A model generated the notes under the pieces. It made no database searches, was not told the DNA's origin, and worked only from the letters and a program-made list of their open reading frames with translations. Position numbers and translations under genes: made by a program. A stretch of 64,000 nt of DNA from Vibrio sp. Y2-5 (GTDB lineage: Bacteria > Pseudomonadota > Gammaproteobacteria > Enterobacterales > Vibrionaceae), in contig NZ_JACVEG010000002.1 in NCBI RefSeq assembly GCF_014596725.1, positions 806,001 through 870,000 of the forward strand. Direction: 5' to 3'. Position 1 is the first letter of the stretch. Each line of letters opens with the position of its first letter. Positions 39,751-48,937 of the stretch are shown piece after piece.

Positions 39751-41225
39751 TAACAGTCCTTAGAATGCGGATAAGGTAATATATCGTTTAGAATTTTCAG
39801 CTCTGCCCAAGGGTCTTGGATACGAGCCAGTTCTGCAGCAAGTTGTGAAAGTAGTTCTTGAGTGAGAGAAGCGGATGCTTGCCAAGCGATGTTGGCTAAC
39901 TGGTAAGGGTCTCTCTTGTTATCGAATAATAAAATGCTGTCGAGCTTAAGCTTGCGGTCGATTTCCAAGGCAAAGGTATAACGGTCAGTCCTAATTCCTC
40001 TGCTTTGTGGGAAGTAGCTAACTACTTTGCCATTCTCATCTTTTTCGCCATCTAAATTGCGAATGTAAAGGGCGCAGTTTGAGTGAGGACTCTTTTTATC
40101 ATCGGTAATACTCAATGCTTTGCTTTGGCCTGTGATGTCGGTTGGTACTCTTTCTTTGAGGCCCAACATATCCAAAACAGTGGGCATGATGTCGGCGCTG
40201 TTTAGAAAGGTTTCAGACACTTTCGGCAGTTTTTGCTCAACATACTTAACCAAAAACGGTACGAGGAAAGCCTCTTCAAAAATAACGTTTTTTGCGTCTG
40301 TCAGACCTTGGCTACACAAGGTTTCACCATGATCGCTGGTAAACACAACGATGGTGTTATCCCATTCTCCAATCTCTTTTAGTGTTTCAATAATTCGCCC
40401 AAATTGCTGGTCAACCCCGCTTACGTTGGCGAAGTAGTATCTCGCGCTTGCAGCTTTATCTAAATCCAGTTTGGCGTTATCACGCACTAAAAGCTGTTCA
40501 TCAATACAGGATTCGTAGAGCTTTAAGTCTTGCTCACGGCAGTCTTCCAGGCTTTGATATGGGCTATGTGGAGGGTTCATTGAAACAAATAGCGCAAATG
40601 GACTGCTCGGGTCTCTTTCTGCATTTTCATTTTTTAAATAAGCGATCGCTTTGTCTGTTTCATGTTCAGCAGACCAAGTGCCAGGTTCATGTCTCACGCC
40701 GTCAGTATCGTAATAGTGTGGGTTACGGTGTTCGTCAAAGGTTCCGTAACCATACCAGTAGTGAATGCCGTGCCTACGTTGTGGCTCTGTATAGGAATCC
40801 CATGCAGGGACTGATGAATCGACATACTCTCCGGGTTTATCGGGTGCATTGGGCGTTGGCAAATCGAGATGCCATTTACCGATATAGCCAACGTGGTAGC
40901 CAGACTGAGCCAGAATGTCGGTAAAGCAAGTTGCACTAGCCGGGAGGTCAGAAATTACTCGATCAGAATTACAGTTAAGTGGAACGCCACTTCTATTTGG
41001 ATACTGACCCGTGAATAAGCTTCCTCGATGAGGGCTGCATACTGGGCAATTGCTTACAGCATTCGGTAATAAATAGGCTTGTTGAGCAAATTCATCGAGG
41101 TTAGGTGTATATACGGGGTCAGGTTTTCCAGAACAATGTTCTTTAAATAATAATTCATTCCACAAACTCATCGACATTTGTCTGAATTGATCCGGAAATA
41201 TATAGAGTAAATTTGGCTTATTCAT
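39750..41225 (-). CDS. Cys-type sulfatase (S1 family) with a CSPHR site, cytoplasmic
   Basis: A second sulfatase, 491 residues, without a signal peptide. The formylglycine site is C63 in PVCSPHRGSLFTG, where the usual Ser/Ala before the Arg is His; Cys-x-Pro-x-Arg is otherwise intact. D12 is a likely metal ligand (IFPDQFRQM), and GKWHLD and FTSDHGETL follow. The N-terminal PDQ instead of DD sets it in a different subfamily from its neighbour, so the pair probably removes sulfates at different positions. It is first in the sulfatase operon, divergent from the maturase gene across about 180 AT-rich bases that should contain both promoters. Confidence 0.9.
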   Translation of the reverse strand: MNKPNLLYIFPDQFRQMSMSLWNELLFKEHCSGKPDPVYTPNLDEFAQQAYLLPNAVSNCPVCSPHRGSLFTGQYPNRSGVPLNCNSDRVISDLPASATCFTDILAQSGYHVGYIGKWHLDLPTPNAPDKPGEYVDSSVPAWDSYTEPQRRHGIHYWYGYGTFDEHRNPHYYDTDGVRHEPGTWSAEHETDKAIAYLKNENAERDPSSPFALFVSMNPPHSPYQSLEDCREQDLKLYESCIDEQLLVRDNAKLDLDKAASARYYFANVSGVDQQFGRIIETLKEIGEWDNTIVVFTSDHGETLCSQGLTDAKNVIFEEAFLVPFLVKYVEQKLPKVSETFLNSADIMPTVLDMLGLKERVPTDITGQSKALSITDDKKSPHSNCALYIRNLDGEKDENGKVVSYFPQSRGIRTDRYTFALEIDRKLKLDSILLFDNKRDPYQLANIAWQASASLTQELLSQLAAELARIQDPWAELKILNDILPYPHSKDC

Positions 41226-41404
41226 ATAGACAACTTATGTATGAAAAATAAAGGGATTTTATAACGATTTAATTAGGTGTTTTTATGGCATTTTTTTAAC
41301 TTACTCGCAAACGATAAATTAATAATTTGTTGCCCATATTCTTATCTACCTTGTGAGTTTATTGCTTTAGAATTTTCATAATCGAACACAGTGAATTGAC
41401 TAAC

Positions 41405-42604
41405 ATGCATATCTTTACATCGAAACCAGCAGCCTTAAATCCATTTCATGTACTCATAAAGCCAATTGGCCCCATTTGTAATCTTGACTGCGACTACTGC
41501 TTTTACCTCAATAAGACAGACTATTTTCCAAATCAAAATCGTTTTGATATGAGTGACGAACTTTTAGAAGCACATATTAAGGGATACATCGAAAGTCAGC
41601 CACGCGGCACGGTAGAGGTGACGTTTGGCTGGCAAGGTGGAGAGCCGACTCTGCGCAGTATCGACTTTTACAAGAGAGCTATCGCTTACCAAAAAAAGCA
41701 CAAACGAGAGGGCATGACAGTGGTGAATACACTACAGACCAATGGTGTGCTCATAGACGATGATTGGGCTCAGTTCTTAAAACAGCAAAGGTTTCTTGTC
41801 GGTATCAGTCTTGATGGCGATGAAGAACTGCACGATCATTACCGCAAGCATCGTAATGGAAAAGGATCTTACCGACAGGTATTAAGAGGGCTGCGCTGTC
41901 TTCAAAAGCACGATGTGGAATACAACGTCTTAACCGTGGTTCAAGCAAATAACGGCAATCATGGCAGAAGGGTGTATCAACATCTCACTTCATTGGGAGT
42001 TAAGTTCATTCAATTTATTCCTATTGTGGAGGCTGAGAAAGGGAAAGGAGTGACAGATAGAACTGTCGAAGCAAAACAATTTGGCCGCTTCATGATTGAG
42101 GTATTCAACACTTGGCGTGAAAACGATATCGGTCGCGTGTTTGTCAGTCATTTCGATAATGCTTTGGGAATGTGTTTGGGGATGCCGTCATCAATCTGTG
42201 TCCATTCCCCCAAGTGTGGAAGCAACTTAGTGATTGAGCACAACGGCGACGTATACAGTTGTGATCACTTCGTATATCCAGAGTTTAAGTTGGGTAACAT
42301 TACACGCAGCGACTACCCAGATCTGATTGAAACACCCATTCAACAGGATTTTTCTCAGGCAAAGCAAAAGTCGAGCGAACTTCACTGTGCTCAATGCCCA
42401 CAACGCTACTTGTGTCATGGCGCTTGTCCTGCGCAGAGGATAAATCAAAACGGAGAGATCGCTTTTACAGAAAAACATTACCTGTGTGAGGGATACTTGA
42501 TGTTCTTTTCCTTTATTGAACCGTATTTAAAAGCGATGGGTGAGTGTTTAAGGCAACAATTATCGGTGATTTATTACTCACATTTTATGAAAGAGCAAAA
42601 ATAA
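41405..42604 (+). CDS. Anaerobic sulfatase-maturating enzyme (radical SAM, anSME)
   Basis: Converts the active-site Cys of sulfatases to formylglycine without oxygen. The radical SAM cluster motif is C25-x3-C29-x2-C32 (ICNLDCDYCFY). The SPASM region has the typical set of cysteines: CVHSPKCGSN, YSCDHFVYPE, then CAQCPQRYLCHGACP. It is 399 residues long if ATG 41405 is used; a TTG three codons earlier is possible and neither has a strong ribosome site. It is divergent from the two sulfatase genes, its likely substrates. No aerobic FGE gene is in the window. Confidence 0.94.
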   Translation: MHIFTSKPAALNPFHVLIKPIGPICNLDCDYCFYLNKTDYFPNQNRFDMSDELLEAHIKGYIESQPRGTVEVTFGWQGGEPTLRSIDFYKRAIAYQKKHKREGMTVVNTLQTNGVLIDDDWAQFLKQQRFLVGISLDGDEELHDHYRKHRNGKGSYRQVLRGLRCLQKHDVEYNVLTVVQANNGNHGRRVYQHLTSLGVKFIQFIPIVEAEKGKGVTDRTVEAKQFGRFMIEVFNTWRENDIGRVFVSHFDNALGMCLGMPSSICVHSPKCGSNLVIEHNGDVYSCDHFVYPEFKLGNITRSDYPDLIETPIQQDFSQAKQKSSELHCAQCPQRYLCHGACPAQRINQNGEIAFTEKHYLCEGYLMFFSFIEPYLKAMGECLRQQLSVIYYSHFMKEQK

Positions 42605-42893
42605 TTAACATTGAAGGGCGTTAATAGGCTTTTAAAAATGTGCGATGTACTTAATGGTTTTGGGGCTTCCACTTTTATTAATTTCTGATTCGTTAAATTG
42701 TTATTAAGAGTTTTTATAAAGCGGTTAATTAATTTTTCGTTAAAAATTGCGATGCAATCGAAAAATAATTGAGGTGAATAGGTGGAGTTATGACTCAGAT
42801 ATCGAAAATATAAAAAGTCGTTTTAATAATATTAATTCGTGATATTAAATTATTTCCAACAAAGCAGCTTATTTAACTGAGTGATTATTTATA

Positions 42894-44606
42894 ATGTCTG
42901 TATGCTGGAAAAATTTAACTGAAAATGACAATTTGTTTGCAACTCGCCAGAGTGTTGAGGAACTAGCTAAGAACGTGTTGCATCAACACGTGATGATTAT
43001 TTCAGACCAAGTTAAATTAGATGTTCAAGTAAATAGTGCTGCTCATTACACACGTCAAACAGCAGATATCGAATATGTGTGTCGCTTGTTATGGTTGGCT
43101 GTCCCAGCGAAGAATATCCATCCTGAAATCAACCACTTGCTAAGCCAGCGAATTATTGATGGAACCACACCTGACTCAACTGAATTTTGGCAATATGCCA
43201 AGGACTACGACCAACGCGTTGTCGAGATGTCGGCCATCGCTATGGCGCTTGTTGAAGCACCAGAAATATATTGGCAACCATTAACTGAAGAGCAAAAGGC
43301 AAACTTATCTGAGTGGCTGCTATCGTCTACTTACATCGCACTTCCACCGAATAACTGGTATTGGTTTCGAGTTCTCATTTTGGAATCTCTGGCATCGTTG
43401 GGTATTGCCATTGATACAGTGAATTTAGATGCGGGTCTTCAATCTATTGATGATATGCAGCTTGAACAAGGCTGGTATGAAGATGGTGCCACAGGTGTTA
43501 TGGATTATTACAACCCAATGGCATTCCAGCTTTACGCTCTTATGTATTGCCGATGGAACCCACAGTTTCCGAAGGCAGAAGTACTGCTTAGTAACGCATT
43601 AGAGTTTGCTAAGACTTATATTGACTGGTTTGACGTAGAAGGGCGTCAACTCGCCTATGGTCGTTCGTTAAACTACCGTTTCGCTGCGTTAGCGTTTTGG
43701 GCTGAACTTGCCAGAGTCAATCCAGAACATGCTGACATTGGTTTATGGCGCACGCTGTGGACTCGCGGTATGCATTGGTGGGCGGATCAGCCTATTTCAG
43801 ACAGCAACGGTATGCTTCTTCCGGGGTTTGCTTATCCCAACTTATTAATGAGTGAATTCTATACCAGTTCAGTATCTCCGTTATTGGCGTTCAAAGCGTT
43901 TAATGCATTAGCGATGGAAGATACACACCCTTTCTGGCAAGCCGACGTGACATCGCTTTCGCACTCAACGCAGCCACAATGGGTAAACGACAGACACCTT
44001 CAATGGCGCAACGGAGGTAGCTATTTACTAACCAATGCTTCTGGTAGCAATGAACTCAGAGAATGTGGCGACAAGTACTACAAGTTTGCCTACAGCTCCG
44101 CTCATGGTTTTTGCATTGATAGCGTACGTTGGATAAATCAAGGCTGGGCGGGCGATAACATTCTAGCGTTTCAGCATCCGGATACCATGCAATGGTATAG
44201 CAGACCACGGAATATTAAAGCTTACCGTGATGGCGATACTTTAGTTTCTGTCTGGTCACCATTCAATGGTTGCCAAGTTACTACCTATCAGACCCTCCAA
44301 ACCGCTCATGAAATTCGGGTTCATCGAATTACGAGCGATCGAGAGCTGTCATTCCTTATGACTGGATATTGTGTGGACGAGTGGCGAGGCTGGTTTAGTC
44401 ACGCTGCCGCCGCACCTTCTCGAATCGAATCCAGCAAATTATTTAGTGAATTACGTTTGGTCAAAGGTCAGGGGCAAGCGTGTTGTTACCCATGTGCCCC
44501 TAACACCAACGTCATTTATCCGCATTCCAGTGTTCCAGCTATTTCAGGTGTTATCCAAGTTGGTGATACGGACATCGAAGTACACGTTCTGGCAGGAAGT
44601 GTGTGA
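42894..44606 (+). CDS. DUF2264 protein, probable glycan-processing enzyme
   Basis: A 570-residue protein of the DUF2264 family. The N-terminal two thirds are rich in Trp, Tyr and acidic residues spaced as in alpha/alpha-barrel glycosidases (WYEDGATGVMDYYNPMAFQLYALMY, YGRSLNYRFAALAFWAEL), and the C-terminal third looks like a beta-sandwich. There is no signal peptide, so it is cytoplasmic. It lies between the maturase and importer genes, so a hydrolase or lyase step on the imported oligosaccharide is likely. I recall a CAZy glycoside hydrolase family of similar proteins acting on glucuronides, but I cannot confirm membership. Confidence 0.75.
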   Translation: MSVCWKNLTENDNLFATRQSVEELAKNVLHQHVMIISDQVKLDVQVNSAAHYTRQTADIEYVCRLLWLAVPAKNIHPEINHLLSQRIIDGTTPDSTEFWQYAKDYDQRVVEMSAIAMALVEAPEIYWQPLTEEQKANLSEWLLSSTYIALPPNNWYWFRVLILESLASLGIAIDTVNLDAGLQSIDDMQLEQGWYEDGATGVMDYYNPMAFQLYALMYCRWNPQFPKAEVLLSNALEFAKTYIDWFDVEGRQLAYGRSLNYRFAALAFWAELARVNPEHADIGLWRTLWTRGMHWWADQPISDSNGMLLPGFAYPNLLMSEFYTSSVSPLLAFKAFNALAMEDTHPFWQADVTSLSHSTQPQWVNDRHLQWRNGGSYLLTNASGSNELRECGDKYYKFAYSSAHGFCIDSVRWINQGWAGDNILAFQHPDTMQWYSRPRNIKAYRDGDTLVSVWSPFNGCQVTTYQTLQTAHEIRVHRITSDRELSFLMTGYCVDEWRGWFSHAAAAPSRIESSKLFSELRLVKGQGQACCYPCAPNTNVIYPHSSVPAISGVIQVGDTDIEVHVLAGSV

Positions 44607-44672
44607 GTGTCATACATGTAATGTCTTGAATTTATTAAAAATGAAGCAAAAGTTCATCTTATGGAGTTAAAT

Positions 44673-46592
44673 ATGATTAAAAGCAATAAGATCCCCCATT
44701 TAGGGAAAGCCGCCGTTGCTGTCGCAGCCGCGCTATCTTTCTCTAGTTGGGCTAGCTCTTATAATGAAGCGCCTCAACTCGCTGAATTAGTGAAATCGGG
44801 CAAGTTACCAAAAGTAGAACAACGTCTACCTGAGAACCCACTTATCGTTGAGCCTAACGAGTCTATTGGTCAATATGGCGGCACGCTAAATTTGGTCGGT
44901 AAGGTGGTTGATAACGGTCACCGTACTCGTACCATTGCTTATGACAATTTGTTTAACTTTGATACAACCTACTCGAAAGTTATTCCTAACCTAGCAACCA
45001 GTTTTACTTCAAATGAAGAGAACACTGAATTTACGATTCACTTGCGTAAAGGTGTTAAGTGGTCAGATGGTACTCCTTTTACTGCTGAAGATATTGCATT
45101 CTACATCAACGATATTGTTGGTGACCCAGAGCACTCTGGGAACCGTCCTTTGGTTCTGCCGAGTCATGATTCTGCAAAAGCAGAAGTGTTAGACACTTAC
45201 ACGGTAAAAATTACACTGGCTCAACCAAATGGCTTATTTATTCGTAGTTTAGCGACAGTAGATAGTGAAAGTTATACGGCATTCCCTAAACACTACTGTT
45301 CTCAGTTCTTACCTAAGTTTAATGATAAAGCGGTAGAAAATGCGAAATCGGCGGGCTTTGATTCATGGCGCCAATATGCATCAACTAAGTGTGAAGCCCA
45401 TTACTTTATTGAGCATTATGCCAACGTTGATCGCCCTGTTCTGACGGCGTGGAAAGTCACAACTCCTCCTGGTCCAAACGCAAGCTATGCCGTATTTGAA
45501 CGCAACCCTTACTACTGGCAAGTGGATACAGAGGGTAATCAGTTACCTTACTTGGATGCAGTTCGTTGGCGCTACAGTGAAGACCAAGAAGAGATGGTAC
45601 TACGCGCAGCAAATGGGGAAGCGGATTATCAGCACCGTCATATCGGGCAGACTTCTTATCGCTCATTGCTGATTGAGAATGAGGAGAAGGGCGGTTACAG
45701 CTATGAGTTCCGTCCGAATACGCAAAGTACAGAGTTGGCGATTGCTCTTAACCAAACAGTGAAAGATCCGCTTAAGCGCGAACTGTTCCAAAACAAAGAT
45801 TTCCGTATTGCACTTTCACACGCTATTGACCGTGAAGAAATCAGCGAAACGGTTTACTCAGGTGCTGTAGAAGCTTATCAGGCTGCACCGCTAAGTATTT
45901 CGCCGTTCTATGATGAAGAAATGGCGAAGCAATACACGGAATTTGACCTCAAAAAGGCGAACGAAATTCTGGACTCGTTGGGTCTAACAAAACGCGATAG
46001 TGAAGGCTACCGTTTATTAAAGAATGGCGAGCGTCTACGCATTGAAGCTTTGTCTAAAGTTTCGAACAAAGGTGTATTGGCCGATTCTCTAGAGCTTGTT
46101 AAGAACCAATGGAAAGCGGCTGGTATTTTCTTGGATATCCGTGTTCTTGAAATTAACCATGTGATCAACTTGCGTCTGACTAACGACTTCGACCTTATCC
46201 CAATTATTGGTGATGGTGGTGTTGGTATTATTGACGAAGCTCGTTTCTACTTGCCATTTAGCCCAGAGTCTACTTGGGGATTGGGTTATTACCTATGGGC
46301 AAGTGAACCTGATAATGAATATGCCGTAGAGCCACCTAAGCATATCAAGCATCAAATTGACTTATGGAATAAGTTGAAGCAAACGTCCTCCCAGGAACAG
46401 CAACAGAACTACATGAAAGAAATCATCCAAATTGCTAAGGATAATTTCTATGTAATGGGTACTGTCGAAGCGATGCCTGCAGGCGTTGTTGTTAACAATA
46501 AGTTGCATAACGTTCCAGAAAACATGCCGCAAAACTATAACTTCCCAACACCGGGACCAATGCGTATGAGCCAACTTTGGAAAAACCAATAA
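44673..46592 (+). CDS. ABC transporter periplasmic binding protein, family 5 (oligosaccharide or peptide)
   Basis: A 639-residue solute-binding protein with a signal peptide (residues 1 to about 28, SFSSWAS). Family 5 motifs are present: LAKGVKW-type (IHLRKGVKWSDGTPFTAEDIAFYIND) and SHAIDREEISETVYSG. I chose ATG at 44673, 7 bases after GGAG; an ATG 12 bases earlier has no site. Family 5 proteins bind peptides, nickel or oligosaccharides; from memory the vibrio chitobiose importer also uses one. A hairpin right after the gene may raise its level over the permease genes. Confidence 0.88.
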   Translation: MIKSNKIPHLGKAAVAVAAALSFSSWASSYNEAPQLAELVKSGKLPKVEQRLPENPLIVEPNESIGQYGGTLNLVGKVVDNGHRTRTIAYDNLFNFDTTYSKVIPNLATSFTSNEENTEFTIHLRKGVKWSDGTPFTAEDIAFYINDIVGDPEHSGNRPLVLPSHDSAKAEVLDTYTVKITLAQPNGLFIRSLATVDSESYTAFPKHYCSQFLPKFNDKAVENAKSAGFDSWRQYASTKCEAHYFIEHYANVDRPVLTAWKVTTPPGPNASYAVFERNPYYWQVDTEGNQLPYLDAVRWRYSEDQEEMVLRAANGEADYQHRHIGQTSYRSLLIENEEKGGYSYEFRPNTQSTELAIALNQTVKDPLKRELFQNKDFRIALSHAIDREEISETVYSGAVEAYQAAPLSISPFYDEEMAKQYTEFDLKKANEILDSLGLTKRDSEGYRLLKNGERLRIEALSKVSNKGVLADSLELVKNQWKAAGIFLDIRVLEINHVINLRLTNDFDLIPIIGDGGVGIIDEARFYLPFSPESTWGLGYYLWASEPDNEYAVEPPKHIKHQIDLWNKLKQTSSQEQQQNYMKEIIQIAKDNFYVMGTVEAMPAGVVVNNKLHNVPENMPQNYNFPTPGPMRMSQLWKNQ

Positions 46593-46613
46593 TCAATAGC
46601 TTTATTTAAACTT

Positions 46614-46640
46614 TGCCCCACTAGGCAGTGGGGCATTTCT
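46614..46640 (+). terminator. Hairpin after the binding-protein gene (intra-operon attenuator)
   Basis: The stem GCCCCACT/AGTGGGGC with an AGGC loop is followed by ATTTCTATGGTTTTT. The weak T tract suggests partial termination or 3' end protection, a common way to make more binding protein than permease. Confidence 0.65.
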
Positions 46641-46766
46641 ATGGTTTTTGATTGCAATTATTAAATTTATCAGTGGTGCGTTGAGGCTGATTTTGTTCTC
46701 TCAATAACAGGTTTAACGCATCCTTAAACGCTATTTAGAGTTTGATGTCACTATTAAGGAACAGTA

Positions 46767-47774
46767 ATGAGCAGTTTTTTTCTGTTTGCAGGTAAGCGGC
46801 TAGTCTCGATACTCGTAACACTTTTGGCCGTGTCAATTGTAGTGTTCGCTGTTATTGACCTTCCTCCGGGAGACTTTGCTTCTGCCAAAATTGCCGAGCT
46901 TCAATCGATGGGGCAAACGGTCGATCCGCAAATGATTTTCACCATGCGCGAAATGTATGGCTTGGATAAGCCACTGTGGGAGCGTTATTTGAATTGGATG
47001 ACGGGTTTATTAGTGGGTGACCTTGGTATCTCGCTGACGACAAACCAATCGGTATGGACGACGATTGAACCTCGAATCTGGCCAACAGTGTCGCTTGCCG
47101 CCGCGGTTTTTTTCTTCCAATTTCTAATCGCTATTCCAATTGGTATGTATTCGGCATTACGTCAGTATTCTTGGGGAGACTATGTGGCAACCATTTTTGG
47201 TTTCATTGGTATGGCTACACCTAACTTTGTTATTGCAATCGTCGCACTGCTAATCGGTTACTACAGTTTTGATACAGTGGTTTCCGGCTTATATTCTGAT
47301 GAATATCTTGACCAGCCTATGTCTTGGGCAAAACTGCTGGATGCGGCTTCAAGAAGCTGGATTTATATTCTTGTCGTCGGTACTGCTGGTATGGCCGGTA
47401 TTATTCGTATCATGCGTGCAAACTTGCTTGATGAGTTAAAAAAACCGTATGTAAAAACGGCCCGAGCCAAGGGACAAACAGAAGCAAAACTCATTTTAAA
47501 ATACCCAGTTCGTATCGCTGTGCTTCCGATCGTTTCAACTATTGGTTGGATGCTTCCTGCTCTCCTTGGTGCTGACATCATTGTTAGCCAAGTCATGAAC
47601 ATCCCAACTCTTGGTCCTCTGATGCTTGCATCATTGCGTTCACAAGACATGTTTGTCGCGGGAGATGTTTTGTTGATCATGTCTATTCTCACCATCATTG
47701 GTACCTTGATTTCTGACCTTTTACTGTACTGGATTGACCCTCGAGTACGTGTTGGCGTTGCGAAGGAGTTTTAA
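46767..47774 (+). CDS. ABC transporter permease, DppB/YejB type
   Basis: A 335-residue inner-membrane permease. The first helix (about 10-30) precedes a periplasmic loop with LDKPLWERYLNWMTGLLVGDLGISL, typical of the DppB family. The EAA loop is RTARAKGQTE-like (VKTARAKGQTEAKLILKYPVRIAVLPIV) near residues 227-255. AAGGAACAG precedes the ATG. It pairs with the permease that starts 3 bases after its stop codon. Confidence 0.93.
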   Translation: MSSFFLFAGKRLVSILVTLLAVSIVVFAVIDLPPGDFASAKIAELQSMGQTVDPQMIFTMREMYGLDKPLWERYLNWMTGLLVGDLGISLTTNQSVWTTIEPRIWPTVSLAAAVFFFQFLIAIPIGMYSALRQYSWGDYVATIFGFIGMATPNFVIAIVALLIGYYSFDTVVSGLYSDEYLDQPMSWAKLLDAASRSWIYILVVGTAGMAGIIRIMRANLLDELKKPYVKTARAKGQTEAKLILKYPVRIAVLPIVSTIGWMLPALLGADIIVSQVMNIPTLGPLMLASLRSQDMFVAGDVLLIMSILTIIGTLISDLLLYWIDPRVRVGVAKEF

Positions 47775-47776
47775 TT

Positions 47777-48937
47777 ATGACTACGTCTGCTATTCGTAAT
47801 CTTGGGCATTTGTTTAAACGTCGCAAGAAAACGATTGATCTAAGTACGGCTACTCAATGGCAGCTTATTGGCATGAAAATGCGTCAGCACAAGTTGGCAT
47901 GGTTCAGTTTGAAGTTTCTGATGATTGTTTATGTGATTGCTGCGTTTGCTGAGTTTTTTGCGCCGTTTGATCCAAGTGATAACTGGAGACGCTATACCTA
48001 CGCTCCACCACAATCGGTCAGTTTGTTTGAAAATAGTCATGATGGTTGGCGTTGGGCACCACATTTAGAATTTTATAAAAGTGAAACAGATAAGCGCACC
48101 TTAAAGAGGCATTATCAGTTAGACCCAGAGACTAAAGTTTACTTTTCGTTTTTTGGCAAAACAGAGTCTTATGAACTGATGGGCTTTATCCCAATGAGTT
48201 ATAAGTTCATTGTTCCGCATGACATCAAACAACCTTTCTTTATCTTAGGTTCTGATCGTATGGGACGAGATATGCTGTCGCGTCTTATTTATGGTGCTCG
48301 TATTTCATTGTCTGTAGGTCTGATGGGGGTATTCACAACATTTGTTCTGGGTATTTTGATCGGTGGTGTATCGGGTTATTTTGGCGGCACTATAGACAAC
48401 GTTATTCAACGTACGATTGAGTTCATCAAATCGATTCCAACACTTCCGTTATGGATGGCACTATCGGCGTCTTTGCCTGCCGAATGGAGTTCATTAACCA
48501 AGTACTTCTTAATCACCATCATTTTGGGTTTGGTTTCATGGCCGGATATGGCGCGGGTCGTCCGAAGCCGCTTTATGTCTCTTCGTGGTGAAGAGTATGT
48601 TGCGGCGGCTTGGCTTGATGGCAATAGTCCATTCGAAATCATTCGTCGATATATGGTACCCAATTTCATGAGTCACATTATCGCAGTCGTCACTCTCGCG
48701 ATTCCTATGATGATTTTGGGAGAGACCGCACTGAGCTTCCTTGGCCTAGGTCTGCAAGCTCCAATGGTGAGCTGGGGGGTACTGCTTCAAGAAGCCCAAA
48801 ACATTCGAGCTTTGGCCGAAGCAACTTGGCTACTCATTCCTGCAGTAGCGGTGATTATAGTTATTCTGGCGATGAACTTCGTTGGTGATGGTCTGCGTGA
48901 TGCTTGTGACCCATACCATGATCAGGGAGCAAAATAA
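47777..48937 (+). CDS. ABC transporter permease, DppC/YejE type, with long periplasmic insert
   Basis: A 386-residue permease. After the first helix (about 47-65) comes an extended hydrophilic segment to about residue 155, longer than in DppC but typical of YejE-type permeases, ending in the FILGSDRMGRDMLSRLIYGAR motif. The EAA loop (AAAWLDGNSPFEIIRRYMVPNFMSHI) lies near 275-300. GGAG precedes the ATG, and its stop overlaps the ATPase start by one base. Confidence 0.93.
   Translation: MTTSAIRNLGHLFKRRKKTIDLSTATQWQLIGMKMRQHKLAWFSLKFLMIVYVIAAFAEFFAPFDPSDNWRRYTYAPPQSVSLFENSHDGWRWAPHLEFYKSETDKRTLKRHYQLDPETKVYFSFFGKTESYELMGFIPMSYKFIVPHDIKQPFFILGSDRMGRDMLSRLIYGARISLSVGLMGVFTTFVLGILIGGVSGYFGGTIDNVIQRTIEFIKSIPTLPLWMALSASLPAEWSSLTKYFLITIILGLVSWPDMARVVRSRFMSLRGEEYVAAAWLDGNSPFEIIRRYMVPNFMSHIIAVVTLAIPMMILGETALSFLGLGLQAPMVSWGVLLQEAQNIRALAEATWLLIPAVAVIIVILAMNFVGDGLRDACDPYHDQGAK

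Noticed and set aside
42605-42893. Searched for a KdgR-like box upstream of the DUF2264 gene
   Set aside because: No GAAA-N5-TTTC match better than 6 of 8 was found; also none in 41226-41404 between the sulfatase and maturase genes. Control of these units by KdgR is therefore not shown.
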